A DNA stretch of 64,000 bases from Epiperipatus broadwayi (GCA_028023455.1 JAQFVV010006629.1:314001-378000), one strand, 5' to 3'. Counted from the first letter of the stretch, positions 22,231-35,715 are shown. Made by a program: numbers and translations. The notes: a model not told the origin generated them from the letters alone.

Positions 22231-24745
22231 TGTAATGGTCAGATTCGTATGCTTCGTTATCATAGTGCAGAATTCAACCACCACACAGAAAAACAGCACC
22301 ATAGGTAGTGAAGCTACCAGCAATGCTGAGTTCGAATATGGTTTAGCGGTTCCACAATGCACACTACGAAACAATGCATCTGATTCTACATTAGTAATCA
22401 TTTCTTTAGTTACGGGGATCAGGGAGATGCGAGAGACTCATAGACTTTATTTTAGAGTTAGACAGATAATAATACCAAATCTAGATATTTATATTTTCAA
22501 TAATCGAGGAGCTATTATACTGAAGGTGTGTCGAATAAATAAATATATGACGGCAAATGTATGGTTTGAAATTATTTAATTATAACATTTCATACTAACA
22601 ATTATTTAAATAAAAACATAGTTATATTAAAATTCTAGTAGTGGTATTATTCTTCCGATACTGTTTTATATTTACAATGAAGTACAATTCTTTGACGTAA
22701 TCTAGCTACCTGAATTCTTGAGCAAGTATTTCAAGATCATGCCTTCAGGGATTTAATATCTTTGCAATTCATGATTCTAAATTAGAAATGATAATAGCAG
22801 TTGTGGACATATATTTTATTTAATTAAATAAGATATTTATGAGGAATTAATTATGGGCAGACATTGATTTGAGAGCGAATTTATGTCATATAACGTAGAG
22901 ACAGAGTCATACTTGGAATAATAAAATTAATAATAAAGAAACACATGGTATGTTTAGAACTGTGATGCAATTGTGGCAGTACATTAAAACTGCGGAACCA
23001 ATGGATGAATTTAAAACAATACTGTGTGATCCGGAATCTCCAAGGCTTGAAGATGGATTATCGCATCTCTAAACAGTAACACATGTATAACTAACAATCT
23101 ACTATTAAGATTTAATATAAAATTGATGACTCGGTCTTACATTACTAACATTTAATAAATAATGTATTTTGCTCTAAAAAAATGCACTTAATGGATTTAT
23201 CGAATAATAACTTTATTATTTAAAATTAAAAGCAAGTTTAAAAAGGTAATCGTAAGTTAGGGTGGTTACTCTAAGAACTAATATGTCTGCCATTTGCTAC
23301 GTAGTAGACTCATGCATTTACAATAAGTGAAGCAATGAATACGTGTCGATTAATATGAAAATAATTGAAACAAAATAATCTAACATAAATAAATATTAAT
23401 CATAGGATTTACAGGACACGCATCCACTATTTCATGTAATCATGTATTTATCTATTAAGAAATTATGGTGATTTCCGAACTGACCAGCCAACAGAAGTAT
23501 ATAAAAGAAATTTACTATTTGGTTGTCACACAAGATGGCAATCATTTTAATTAGAATTTATATTTAAAATTTGGTGAGGTCCGGTCAGAAATCTTATTAG
23601 CATGCTATTATTAAATAATAAAAAAATGTAAAAGTAGAAATACTCAAGAAGTAGACAGAGTTAGGTCAGCTAGATTATTAAAAGAATTTACAGAATAGAT
23701 TAACAATTAAATTTATCAGTGTACAATTTATATAGAGTGAGCTATAGCTTGAATAGAATTTAGAGTACTCTAAAGGCCTTGGGTACAGGTACCTGTTTTA
23801 TAAGGAGCTTTTCATGTTCCATGGTCAGTTGCAAATTGTTTGTTAGTTTAAGCAGTAGCAGTTCTTTCCCGCACTCAGGTTATGGATTCATTTCAATAGC
23901 AGCAGCAGCTTTCTGATTATTTGAACAGCAGATCCTCATGATTTAATTTGTGAAGGGCATATGTGTAGGTTCGGACATCTGATCGACCATCTCCAGGGGG
24001 GGAATAGTCTGGGCGCTTTCTACTCAGTCATCTTGTAATGGACAAATTAAAGATTCTCTGATTCTCTCAACCAAGCAAAAGGACAGCACAAAGTCTAATT
24101 AAAAGTTTTAAAAACAAAATGTCCTCTCTTTCTTTATCTTATCTTCCAATTTCATTCTATTTTATTTTTAGCTCCATTCATTTGCCCTGAGGAGAATCAG
24201 TGCATTAGCCAGAGTTTTTAGAATTTTAATTAATTCAGAAAGCTACATTCCTATTGTTTAGGTTTGTTTTACCTTTTCAACATTTTAGTAATTAAAACTT
24301 TTAGGGAATTTTTCTAATTAATCTATTATCTCTCACCGACCATGACTTGCTAAATTTCAAGTACAAAGGGGATTTATAATTTATTTTTACTTTTTTTAAA
24401 ATAATAATCAATCGAATTTCAAATTTATTATTTAAAATAAGATTTTTAAAACTAGCAATAAATGAAGGAAGTTTATAATTTAAAATAAATAAAGTTATCT
24501 AAACATTATATAACTAAAAGAGAAATTTAAAATTATATCAAATATTTTCATTTATTGTTTTAAATTTGTTATCGAAGTATGTGTGTATTTATGGTGAATT
24601 TTACAGATATTTATATATTTTTAATATCGCTACACACACACAATTCAATATCAAAAAGTTTAAATTTAGGTAGGATAAAGATGGTGGGTGAGAAATGATA
24701 GAAAAAGGTGAAACCTAAGATTCGAATTCGAATCTTACTGTTTCA
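22231..24745 (-). mobile_element. Solo LTR of a Ty3/Gypsy element with about 2.5-kb LTRs
   Basis: Read on the minus strand this 2515-bp unit starts TGAAACAGTAAGATTCGAAT and ends GACCATTACA, and it is homologous throughout to the LTR at 40668-43154. Matching blocks in order include the CTTATAAAACAGGTACCTG box, an arm of the CGTGTC inverted repeat, TACATGTGTTAC, the AGGTAGCTAGATTACG box and the GAATTCTGCA(A/C)TATG box near the end. It lacks the GC-rich segment corresponding to about 42240-42400. There is no primer site on one side or polypurine tract on the other, so it is a solo LTR. The flanking bases (ATAA and ATAC) may be a decayed 4-bp target duplication. An open frame at 22202-22579 is incidental to the LTR end. 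Confidence 0.8.
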
Positions 24746-27089
24746 ATACATGACTATTGTGGTTATCACCATGCACACCACTTGAATCCTCTATTGGTTT
24801 TAAGAGTATATTTTCACATGGTACTACACCCAGTAAATTTTGTGATTGCTTTATCAACTGCAACATTTCTGTACATCTGATAATCAGTTTAAAATTTACA
24901 TTGCATTGTTCTATAATACATTTTATATATAAAAATTATTGCTTGTTATACAAACACAGTTATGCAAGTGCAAACACAAACACAGTAATACAAATATAAA
25001 CACACTAATAAATTATTAAAGCTTTTGAGAAACATTGTCTATAAATTAAGATTGCTTCAAACATGAATCAGAGTCCCAAAATTAGATTGTATATAAACCA
25101 CTACGTTATATTTGAATACAAGTATAATTTATATACCATACAGACACACTAATACAAATGCAAACACATTAATAAATTTTATATTTATCAAATAATAATA
25201 AAAAAATTTAAATAATACTATGCCAGTAATAAAAAATTTTTTAATGCTATGCAAATAAAAAAAAAAAAAAATTGAATACTTACGACCGATTTAGCAATAT
25301 TACATTTTTATTGGGATGAAGACCTTTAAATTAAAATCACTGAGACATCTTTAATCTATTTATTACAGAATCTTACTGCTACAAAAATTGTGCCTTTGTC
25401 TTCTTTGTGCAATTTAGTAAACTGAGCAGAAAAGAAAAAAATTAAATGAACCTATTAATACAAATATTAACAAAAAATCCAAATTTTGACAATTTTAACA
25501 AGGAATTTAAGCTGCAGAGAATTATGGGGTTTTCATAAACATCATTGTAATGATTTTTTTTGCAATTTTGAAAAGAAAATTTTTTTTTTTATTTTCAATG
25601 AATCAGCTGCTGTCAGTGGCAATCATGCTACTGCCACTGAAGCCATTAAAGAAGGACTCAAATGAAAAATAAAACCATAGCAAAGATATTTTAATGTGCA
25701 CATTTCATTTATAGATGCATTTTTTATAGAAACAATAATTTGTAATAATGAATAATTTTATTAATTTAACATTTTTTTTTGGAAACTTGTTTTCTTATAT
25801 TATATCCCTTCAAAATTATAAGAAAGGTTTTAGCTAATTTAATTTTTTTATCCTTGTTAGGTACATTTTTATATAAATAATAATTGATCATAATCAATAA
25901 TTTTATTAATTTAATATTTTCTTTTTAACAAATTTTTATTTATTTGTTTGATTTTCCCTCCAAAATTTTTTTATAAAAAGAGTTTCTAATTTCTAACTAA
26001 TTAAAAATTTTCTTATCTCTGAATATGAAAAGTTGTTTTCCAACTTTAGTTGTTGAAAAATAAATAACTAAATGAAACTAAAAGTTAATTAAATTAATGA
26101 ATAAAAGTCAACTAGTTAATCAGATTTGTTATAAGAAATTATATTTTTTGATAAAATGTATTTAACTTTGAATTGTTACATTATCATGCCATTTTTAATT
26201 ATTAATCAATTAGTTTATTAAATAATTGTTAAAAATAGTTTTAAGGTTTTATTCCTCCAGCTATCTATTTTTTGAATGGACAATGTGTTTGTGACTAAAT
26301 GTCATTATAGCATAGTGTTTTAGGGATTTGTAAATTATCCCAGTAAAGCTTCAATTATAGTAGAGCAAGCTCATAAATTTTTACTTTCTCTTGTATGCAG
26401 TCATAGGTCCTAGTGTTTTGTGATCTTGAGCTAGCTCTAGAGAGCAACAATGGCCAAGGTATGTGGGTTTTTATGTTGATGTTTGGACATCCAGATATTT
26501 CTCTGATGTCACATAGATATCAAAAGTCCATCCAGTACATTTTATCTTTTGTTAGAGAAAATTTAGTTTACAGTTGGCTCTTATACTAGTGGTGCCATAT
26601 GGTCAGAGCATTAATGTTCAGTTTGTATTAGGATTTCAGCATTATTATTTTTATCATGAGGGATATTATGGCACTTGAGGATGTGCATTTAATTGATTGT
26701 TGTAAATCATGCTCTATGTTTGCAGTGGCTTAATTTGTGTACAGTATGTCTCTTAACTCCAGTCAGAAGTGATTGGCCGTTGATTGTTGATTTGACTGTT
26801 TATTTGTAATGCTGGATAATTTATTATTATAGTTTATAATTTATTATTAAAATAACTAATTATGTAGTTTTGTTCATTATAATGGTCTCATGCTCCTTAG
26901 ATATTTATTTGTTATATATATATATGTGTGTGTGTGTGTCACTTATTATATTTGTTTTATTGATCAACATGGGCATGCTGATGATTTCTCATCTCCACAT
27001 GTTATCCCTATTTTATTCTGTACCTTTACATTATATCTACACATTATGTACAAAACTTTCAGGTTTTTGGTTGCAATTTTATCTAGTAT
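24746..27089. other. AT-rich stretch with a (TA)n(TG)n microsatellite
   Basis: The microsatellite is at about 26915-26939. Nothing else is recognised with confidence. A less degenerate piece at 25500-25680 reads NESAAVSGNHATATEAIKEG in one frame, which I cannot place. Confidence 0.35.
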
Positions 27090-27600
27090 TAATTGCATTG
27101 AATTCTTAATTGATCTTTTTTTTTTTTTTTGATGAATGATGTAAGTGATGAGAAACTACCAACCATTTGTATGCTCTTATTATCATTTTGAATTAGCTGA
27201 CATTCTAATATAATTTTTATTTTCATTTTAGCCAAATATACTTTTTCATTCTGTATTATACTTTCATAATACAAATTTTGAGATCTATTTTCAGATAGAA
27301 GTGTGATATATTTAAAATATCTCATTATCTATTTGCTATAAAGTTTGAATAGACAGATGACAGTCCTATCATATTTCCTTGATACTGCAAACATATTCTG
27401 TTTCACTACAACTTATATTAATTGTAGCTCCTAATTTATTTAGAGATTTTTCATAAAACATTGAAATATTCTATTGTATGCATTTCCTGTAATTTACCAT
27501 AATGTGCTGAATCAAATAATTTATTACAATCAATAAAACACATATAGATTTTTTAATATTCTCTTTGCTTTTCAATTATCTACCATATATTAGAATTGTT
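27090..27600 (-). pseudogene. LINE reverse transcriptase scrap
   Basis: On the minus strand from about 27545 the frame reads SICVFY, then a decayed D.(N/K)K.FDSA.(H/Y)GKL block, like the CFIDY.KAFD...H.KL motif of LINE RTs. Further on comes CLFKLYSK.IMRYFKYITL, like the LSPLLFNLYSE.IMR block. It is heavily decayed and the subfamily is uncertain. Confidence 0.45.
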
Positions 27601-27959
27601 CAAGATAACCATACATGCATATAGTGTAAAAGATATAATGTGGCAGTTTGCACAAAGTATGCATTTTTTTTGAGAACTCCTGAATAATAACTTTGATTAT
27701 TTGAATATCTTTCATTAAAATCAATTGCTATTGTATCTTTTTAAAGTGATTTGTGACAGTCTTTATAATATGAGGATTTGCTTCTAAGAAAATCATGCAC
27801 AAGTTCTCCATAAAGTATTTTTTAAAGTATCTTAATTTGTATTCACTTCATATGTACCTGTACAGTTATGGTATAATATAATCATATCCAGTACGCAGAA
27901 TAACATATTATTTATAATGTCTTATTACCATCACATTCTTGAATTATTAAAGAGCATTT

Positions 27960-28105
27960 CCAAATGAAAATTTCTTAGCATCTTTTTATTGCATTGATAG
28001 TGTAAATACACTTTATTCATGGCAACTTATTGTTTCTACAATTTGTTTTGTTTTATTTTCTTTTAGTTTAGACTATCCAGCAGTCTTCATCAGAACAAAA
28101 TATTT
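27960..28105 (-). mobile_element. PLE terminal tail in inverted orientation
   Basis: The reverse complement of this segment matches the tail at 30545-30650: a CTG(A/G)TGA box, a GGATAGTC box, AAAATAAAAC, AATTGTAGAAACAATA and GAATAAAGTGTA occur in the same order. An inverted partial copy of the tail upstream of the body is a known arrangement for Penelope-like elements. The CTGATGA box plus a hairpin AGACT/AGTCT resembles a hammerhead start, but the GAAA box is replaced. Confidence 0.7.
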
Positions 28106-28649
28106 AAGAACCTATAATTACATATAAATGATCCAATATATCATAATTATTTGTACAAAATATTATCCATACCTTTATAATTATTTTAAATTTTAAAATT
28201 ATTTTGTTGTTTTTTGTTTTATTTGCATCCATAATTTTTTACTATCTTATTTTAACTTATATTTAATAACCAATTTTATATTTATATATTTTTTAATTAT
28301 TAATTTTTTAATTTAGTTATTTAATTAAATTTATTTTTAATTTAATATGAAGTTATGTACTTAAATCATCTATCTTGTATTATCTTCCCCAACTGTCAAA
28401 ATCTTAAATTTTTACTATTATTTTAATTCTTATTATATTAGTAAAGTTTTTATATCTAAATCTTTATTTTAAACTTGGATTAATTAATATTGCATTAATA
28501 TAGTATATCATTTTTATACTGTGCTTTTCAAATTTATGGCCCTAATTCTATTGTATGCCTACATATCCCATTTATGATGTTTCATTCGTGGAATAATTGA
28601 GTTTTTCATTTCATCTATGTAGTTACTTTTTAATATTTATAATTTAGCA

Positions 28650-30055
28650 TGTGTTAAAATGGATATTGTAACAATGTACCCTAATATTAATGTAGGAAAA
28701 ATTATAGAATTTTCAATAGACAAATATATAAAAGATCAAAATAAATTTATAAGAATATCAACAGACAGTTAATAGAAATAATAGATTTAAGTTATAATCA
28801 AATAACTTTGGAATTCAATAATGAATACTATAGACAAAAAAAATTATTATTGGAAGAATCATTAAGTGGATTATTAAGTAATAACTAATTAAATGAATTC
28901 TGTTGAAAAATAAAAATGCACTATTGTTAATGAAAATATATGTAAATAACTATTAATTTTTAATAGATGCCAAAAGCAAATAGATAATTTTATTGAAGAA
29001 ATAAATAAAATAGATGAAAACATAAAATTCACAATAGAAAAATTAAATAAAACATTATATTTAGATATATTGTTTATTAAATCTTATTTTAATGATAAAT
29101 TAATATTGAAACATCTATATATAAGAAGCATAGTGTGTATAAAAGTATATGTAACTGGTATTCTAGTGTATAAAAGTATATGTAACTGGTATTCTAGTTT
29201 GGATGAAAAATATAAAATTAATTGTATAAATTCCAGTGTGTAGAACCAAAAATTATTGCTCAAGTTCAGACGAATACAAAAATAAATAAATAAATAAATT
29301 TAATAATAAAGCAATTAAAAATAATAATTTTTCAATAAAGGTTATAAAAAATAATTGAAAATGAACAAAAAACAAAATAAATAATAGTTAAAATTAAAAA
29401 AAAATATAAATAGCAACAAAAATAAATACATAGGAATGAAAACTTATAATAATAACATAGCAAGAAATATAAATAAGATTATTAATAAATTAAATAGAAA
29501 ATTTAATAAAGTAGTACATTTTAAGTAATAAAATAACCAGGGAAAAATATGTTTGATTTATTAGGCAAGAAATATATAGATAATAATGATAATATTGAAA
29601 ATTGAATAAATGGGCTTTATGAAATTAAAGACAAAAAATGTCAGATAAATAATATTAAAAGCAATTAACATAGATAAAATGAAAAACTCAATTATTACAA
29701 GATTGAAACAAAAATAGTGTAAAATGTGTATATGAAGTTAAATTGTTATATTGCTTACATGAAATAGTGTGTTTCAAATGTATCTATAGTGTGAGAGGGT
29801 CTGAACTCTGGGCTGGTGGATGGTTATGATAGGAATGAACTAAGGTGAAGGATGCATTGATAAAAATAAAAACTTGCAAATATGACAAAATATTTTCTAT
29901 ACATAGACATACAGTAGAAACAGACCATAAATTTGACAAGAACAGTATAAAAGTGTTTTATTATAATAATAAATGATAAAAAATAATAATTGTAGGAACA
30001 ATATTAAGTAAAAATTAATCCAAATACAAATAAAGGTTTTGATATAAAAACTTTA
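28650..30055 (+). pseudogene. Penelope-like element body (RT and GIY-YIG)
   Basis: From 28660 the frame reads MDIVTMYPNINVGKIIEFSI, the PLE RT block FDV.SM(F/Y)PNI. A segment NQITLEF.NEYYRQK-like follows, then from about 28970 RCQKQIDNFIEEINKIDENI and KFTIEKLNKTLYLDILFIKS, the block preceding the conserved YRKPT motif. At about 29600-29640 INGLYEIKDKKCQ corresponds to the start of the GIY-YIG domain, and HTVETDHKFDKNS near 29910-29945 to its end (H..E..H.FD). A 33-bp direct duplication occurs at about 29127-29193. There are many stops. Placement between two inverted tails supports the PLE call. Confidence 0.75.
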
Positions 30056-30544
30056 TTTATATAATATAAATAATAATAATAATAAAAATTAACTAAAGCA
30101 AAGAAAATATTAGTTACAGAAAATAAATATAGAGAAAGTTATAGAGTTGAAATATTTTTTAAAAATCTTAAAGATTTTAATAAATTAATAAGCTAATAGA
30201 AAGTAGATAATTTAAAACATATATAATAAAAAATTAAGTAATATTATTTAAGTCCATGAATTTATATTGAATTAAAACAGCTTTAATTAAATTATAATAA
30301 TTAATAATTAAAAAAACAAAAAGAATAAACAAAATTGATCATTAAAAAATGTTATGTCAAAATAAAAAAAATTATGAATATAACTAAAATGAAAAAACAA
30401 CTACTTAATTTTACGATTTAATATAATCATAAAACTACGGATAATGTTTTGTACTATTGTAATTAAAATATTAATTATATATATATTTAGATATAATTAT
30501 GGTATATTATATCATTTCTATGTAATCATGTATATTTTAAGTAT

Positions 30545-30650
30545 TTTCTAGGTCTGGTGACGTCTATTGGATAGTCAAAACTAAGAAAATAAAACCAATT
30601 GTAGAAACAATAGTTTTGCATTGAATAAAGTGTAAATGAAAGGATCTATT
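30545..30650 (+). mobile_element. PLE 3' tail
   Basis: The tail includes CTGGTGACGTCTATTGGATA, AAATAAAACCAATTGTAGAA and TTGCATTGAATAAAGTGTAA, the counterpart of the inverted tail at 27960-28105. Together they bracket the PLE body in mirror orientation. Confidence 0.68.
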
Positions 30651-30659
30651 AATAATATG

Positions 30660-33290
30660 ATAAAGTTCATGGAATGAATAGCCTATACTTATTTGATTTA
30701 ATTGAAGTAATTATTTTATTTTTATTAAAAACTTTATTTTTTAAACTTACTAAATACATTGTCAGTGCAACATTTCAACATTGAATCCTGCTTTTCAATT
30801 ATATGCCTTCCAAAATAGTTGTCTATAATACATGCTTTAATTTAATATTTTAGTATCTTAAAAATTCACATGCATAATTTTAGTATTTATTTATTGTTAT
30901 TTAGTATGAATAATATTTTCTTATAATGAATAAATGTCTTTAAAAATGTTAACATTGATTCTCCGATGTATCCAATAATTTATTTTTGAAAGTGCTCATG
31001 TATTAATTTTTTTTTACATTCTATCTTCTTATTATAACATAAGTCATAAGATATTGTTTTAATTTATGACTACATTCACATTTTTTGTAACAACTTTTCT
31101 GCTAAACAAGGTTTTTTTGATATATAAATTATTATATTAAGGAGAAGATTTAATAACAGAACATTTAAGTTCTCAGTGTTGGGTTAATAGTACTATTTCT
31201 GTAAATGAGCAATAAATACTTTCTTCAAGGAAAAAGTACCAAAGTAGAAGTATTTTTGATACAATCCATTCAGTGATACATCTATAAAAGCTTAGAGAAA
31301 AATATACTTTTGGCCTCACATTGCATTCAATTTCTTTTTGTTTGGTGAGTTGCCCGTTAAAAAAAAACCTTACAATTAATTATCTGCTGGATTAAATTTA
31401 CTTTCTTTTGGAAATCTATACAACTATAATTGAACAAAAATGAAATAATTTTTATTACCATAACTATCTATTTACTATCATTATTATTACTTACATTACA
31501 AACTAAGCATCATCTGACTTTCAGATGCCTTTACAACATTATCTCACTATACATCATTCACTAATATATTTAAGCATAAATAATCAATGGATACTAAATG
31601 AATTTCCATTTAAATGGTCAGTCAGTTTCTGACTGGAGATTTTTTATTAAGGAACACTGAAATGCACATCTCCATTCCAAATAAGAAATGTACCATCAAC
31701 TTATAACTAAGATAATTAAAAATTTTATCTGCAGCATAGCACTAGATTTACATATCTAGACAAGCACATTAGCTTGAGTTCCTGACCTTTAGGGTTGAGA
31801 ATTCCAATTTGTAAGCTTTAAATAGCTTAATAGATATAAAAATGATTGCTAGATGGGTAGATATAATTCAATGTTCTGTATGCTTGACATTGCCATTTGT
31901 GTCCATTCATTATTTGTTGTTATAAGATAGCTTCCAAGTAGAATGATGAAGAGGAGGAGATGATATTAATAAAGATATCACAAATTTTTCTACCCTTAAA
32001 TTACCAGTCCATCAGACATAGGGATCTAATAGATATTGCAAGAAAGACCATTTTTAGATCACTCTTTCTGTTTTACCATATTTTTGTTAGGCAGGAGTAA
32101 TCTCTAATAGAGCTTACAATTAGTATAGTTATTTTATAAATAAAATTTCTGTTTCAATTCTAATTCTAAAATAATTGTCAAGAAAGAACTCTTAGTCTTT
32201 TGCTAAATCTGCTCTCATTATTTCTCTGATTGCTGGTTTTGCATACTTTACATTTCTAATTTATACTTGCTTACAAAATATTAAGAAATGTTTGTGTAAT
32301 TAAATGAATTGCAGCATAAATATCATTACAATTAAGAAACTCTTACTATTAATCTCTGCATCCACATATATGATTAAGGTAGTATGATAAAAAAAAAAGA
32401 GTAATAATGAAAGGAAAAAAAAAAACACACAGAGAAGAAAGTTTGCTTGTATCAAAAACAATACTTGTCATTTTAGGAGCCCACTTCATATTTTAAAAGC
32501 AAGAGGAAATACTTTTGGTCAGCCTCTGATCAACTATTATGCATGTGTAACCCCATTTTTGAAGATATTTTTCGTAGATTCTTTCTGTACATTTAGTTCA
32601 GTATTTAATATATACAGAATAATGGAGGAGTTAACTCTTTACTATTTCAAATAAGAGTATCAATACAGTAACTCATTTCTTGAACTACATTATATAACTA
32701 AATTAGCAAAGCAGGGAAAACTTGAACCCAGTTTATAAATTTTACTATAAATTATGAAAATAACCCTTGGTTATCTGAAGTGTTCCAAGTTTAGAGAGAA
32801 ATATGTAATACATAAAAACTAGTGGTTATATTTTTATTCCAGATTTATTTAATGAAATGTTTAATCATTCAATAATGAGTGCAGTAATATTATACATTAT
32901 GGAATAATCTCTAATTTAACGAATGATTAATAAAAAATTAATCATTCACTTTATAAATCTTGCTACAAATAACACATAGATACAATAATAAGTGAAAGTC
33001 TGGAGAATATAAAAATATATTTGCAATATTACAAAATATATATACAAATTATCTCTCTCCCCCTCATCTTGTTTAGTTTTTTTAAAATCTTTTCTTCCAC
33101 TATGATTTAACTTGAAAATATTTGGAAATAAAATATGCACCATAAAATCTTCCATTACTAAAATAACTTCTAAAAAGATGACAATCACAGTGAGCTATGA
33201 AAAACAATGAAGAAAAATTATCCCTTGATCACATTTGTTTACTGCTTAGTTATTTTTATCTATACAAAGGCTAAATTCTTCATATAGTAG
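30660..33290. other. AT-rich stretch, no supported feature
   Basis: Only short frames and homopolymers are present. The minus strand of 30980-31340 has scattered Cys/His codons but no intact zinc-finger spacing. Confidence 0.35.
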
Positions 33291-33294
33291 CACC

Positions 33295-33830
33295 ACCAGT
33301 GCTATTCTCAGACTAGTTTCTAGCTTGTGGTTTTCATGTAAGGATGAGAAATGGTGATCATGTGATGTTTAGTGATTTAAAACCAATCCTGCTCAATAGG
33401 ATTATGGTGACTGTGGTTATTAAAGAACCAAAGATACCAAAAAGTATGGATGCTGAACTGAATTCAGATCTATACAACTATACAAGCTAATGAATTTATT
33501 CAAAGCTTTATAGTTAGTTAATAAGGTAAAAGGTAGCTGCTGGAGGGTTGCATTAGATCGTAAGATCTAGATATAGTGCTCTCATATCCAAGGCTCCATA
33601 TTGATTGAAGCCACAAGCTAGAAACAAGTCTGGGGATATTGGATGCATAGGCACTAGATAGTGATTTTACGCAAAAACCTTCTTGCACCCATTGATCATT
33701 ATGATTTGCACTGGTGGCGCTACTGTTTGGAGGGAAAGTTTAGTCTCTGTGTAAACAACTTGTATAAGCTTAAGAAATAGTGATCATGTGATGTTTAGTG
33801 GTTTGCTTTTATCTATCATTGAAGAGGCAT
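33295..33830 (+). mobile_element. Family A element copy (33 kb)
   Basis: This copy carries the family blocks TTCAGATCTATACAACTATA, CAAAGCTTTATAGTTAG, GCTGCTGGAGGGTTGCATTA and the ribozyme region at 33590-33645 (GAAA and TCTGGGGATATTGG kept, CUGANGA box damaged). It is bounded on both sides by the terminal block GTGATCATGTGATGTTTAGT, here as a direct repeat at 33355-33374 and 33781-33800. Confidence 0.7.
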
Positions 33831-34319
33831 TTAAAATAATGTACTATAAAAACACCATTTTATTTCAACAGCTAATAGAATACCTTTAAGATTATTTTGA
33901 AAAGGAAGCTATTTTTACATTATATAGTAATGACAGATTTTCGTTTTGAAAGAAGAAATTAAAATTGTAATGGCATTTACATAATCTAAAATTAACATGT
34001 AAAATTGTCTGAACGTTTGTAAGTGAAGGCAATTTATTTGTAATGTTGGTTTATTTTTATTTTGAAATTAAATTGTTAAATGTTTTTTTTTTTTTTTTTG
34101 GAAAAATGTTTGATTGCAAGCAGTAACAATACAAGTTAATATGGAACACAATGTTTTGATTGTTATTATTCCACTCTTTTCTTCAGATAATTATTTGTCT
34201 GACCATAGACGTTTTTTTATAGGAATTGAACAAGTGACTTTTAGATGCTCTAACCAGCCAGACTCTTCTGCTTTATACAACAATTAATTGAAATTTTATA
34301 TATTTATCTATGAAGGTTC

Positions 34320-34720
34320 AAAACCACTAAAACACGACATGATTATCATTTCATATGCGTACAAGCTGTTAATACAGTAGAAAAGTATCCATACAGTAAT
34401 GCCACCCAGTGCAAGCTTTAATAATTAATGGCTGCAAGAAAGTTTGTGCACAAAATCCATATCTAGTGTCTACTCATCCAATATCCCCAGATTAGTTTTG
34501 TAACTTTCATCAGTGAGGAGTTTTGGATCTGAGAGGACTGCACCTAGATCGTAGGAACTAATGCAACTCTCCAACAGCCACATTTTGCCTGTTTAGTTAA
34601 CAATAAATCTTTGAGCCCAAAATAAAAACAATGTTTTTAATTCAAGCTCATTCACTTGTATAGTCTTGTAAATCTGAATACATTTCAGTGTCTATATATT
34701 TTGGTGCCTTTGGTTTTTTA
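34320..34720 (-). mobile_element. Family A element copy, reverse orientation
   Basis: The reverse complement carries the family blocks. At about 34487-34540 the minus strand has an intact CTGATGA box and stem I strands TCCTCA and TGGGGA, but several bases around GAAA are lost. It ends in the family tail next to TTTGGTTTTTTAAAAAAC. Confidence 0.7.
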
Positions 34721-35040
34721 AAAAACAATAAAACATCACACGATCACCATTTCCTATGCTTAAACAAGCTGTTAATACAATATCAAACTCTCCATACAGT
34801 AATATTACTCAGTGCAAGCCTTAGTTATCAATAGATGCAAGGTTTTGTATAAAATCTCTATCTAATGCTACCCATTCAATATTTCCAGACTAGTTTCTAG
34901 CTACTAGCTTTCATCAATGAGGAGCCTTGGATCTGAGAGAACTGCACCTAATCATATAAATCTGAATCCAGTTCAGTATCCATATATTTGCTGTCTTTGG
35001 TTTTTTTAAAAAACCACACTCACCATCATCCTATTGGCAG
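34721..35040 (-). mobile_element. Family A element copy, reverse orientation, internally deleted
   Basis: The copy has the terminal block ACATCACACGATCACCATTT and a ribozyme region at about 34884-34940. On the minus strand that region reads TTGATGA, hairpin AGC-TAGTA-GCT, GAAACTAGTC. The middle part with the CTTTATAGTTAG box is missing. Confidence 0.65.
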
Positions 35041-35044
35041 GAAT

Positions 35045-35425
35045 GACATAAAACTACTGACACATCATATGATCACCATTTCCTATGTTTATACCAGCTG
35101 TAATACAGTAGCGAACTCTATAGTAGTGCCATCCAGTGCAAGCCTTAGATGCTGTGCTCTCAGATTCAAGGCTTCTCATTGATGAAAGCCACAAGTTAGA
35201 AACTAGTATGGAAATATTGGATAAATTGGCACTAGATAAGGATTCTATGCACAAACCTTCTTGCATTCAGTGATTACTGAGGTTTGTACTAGGTGGTACT
35301 ATTATATGTAAAGTTTGCTACTTCATTTAAGAAGTCACAGTGTATCACATTACTGTATTAACGAGCTTGTGTAATCATAGGAAATGGTGATCAATGTGAT
35401 GTATTAGTGATTTTATATTATTCCT
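35045..35425 (+). mobile_element. Family A palindromic copy (35.2 kb)
   Basis: The two ends are inverted (ATCATATGATCACCATTTCC near 35066 against GGAAATGGTGATCAATGTGA near 35380). The ribozyme-like region at about 35165-35220 reads TTGATGA, hairpin AGC-CACAA-GTT, GAAACTAGTA. Confidence 0.65.
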
Positions 35426-35519
35426 GCCCATAGGATGATGGGGACTGCGGCTTTTTAAAAAATCAAAGGTACTAATATATATATATATATTACTATACAA
35501 ATGAATGAGTTTGGATTAA

Positions 35520-35715
35520 AAATGTATTTTCAAAAGGTGGCTACTGGAAGGTTGCAGTGTTCTGAGATCCAATGCTTCTCATTGATGAAAGTCACAAACT
35601 AGAAACTAGTCTGGGAATATTAAGAGATAGAAATTTTATGCAGAAATCTTCTTGTATCCATTGATTACTAACGCTTGCACTAGATGGCACTACTATAAGG
35701 AGACATATAATGAAG
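35520..35715 (+). mobile_element. Family A fragment with compensatory-changed ribozyme motif
   Basis: In the motif at 35569-35623 stem II is AGT/ACT (35590-35592 with 35598-35600) instead of GGC/GCC at 18.8 kb. Stem I is TTCTCA/TGGGAA instead of TCCTCA/TGGGGA. GAAA is at 35602-35605 and GUC at 35609-35611. The core box is TTGATGA, so the first C is lost. Confidence 0.6.

Noticed and set aside
22202-22579. 125-codon plus-strand frame
   Set aside because: It lies inside the solo LTR and aligns with non-coding LTR sequence at 42.9-43.1 kb, so it is not a gene.
27970-28105. Hammerhead in the second PLE's tail
   Set aside because: CTGATGA and a good AGACT/AGTCT hairpin exist, but the GAAA box is replaced by TAAA and no convincing stem I was found, so I only mention it within the PLE tail entry.
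30980-31340. Possible C2H2 zinc-finger remnant on the minus strand
   Set aside because: Cys and His codons are present but spacing never fits C-x2-C...H-x3-H over two consecutive units.
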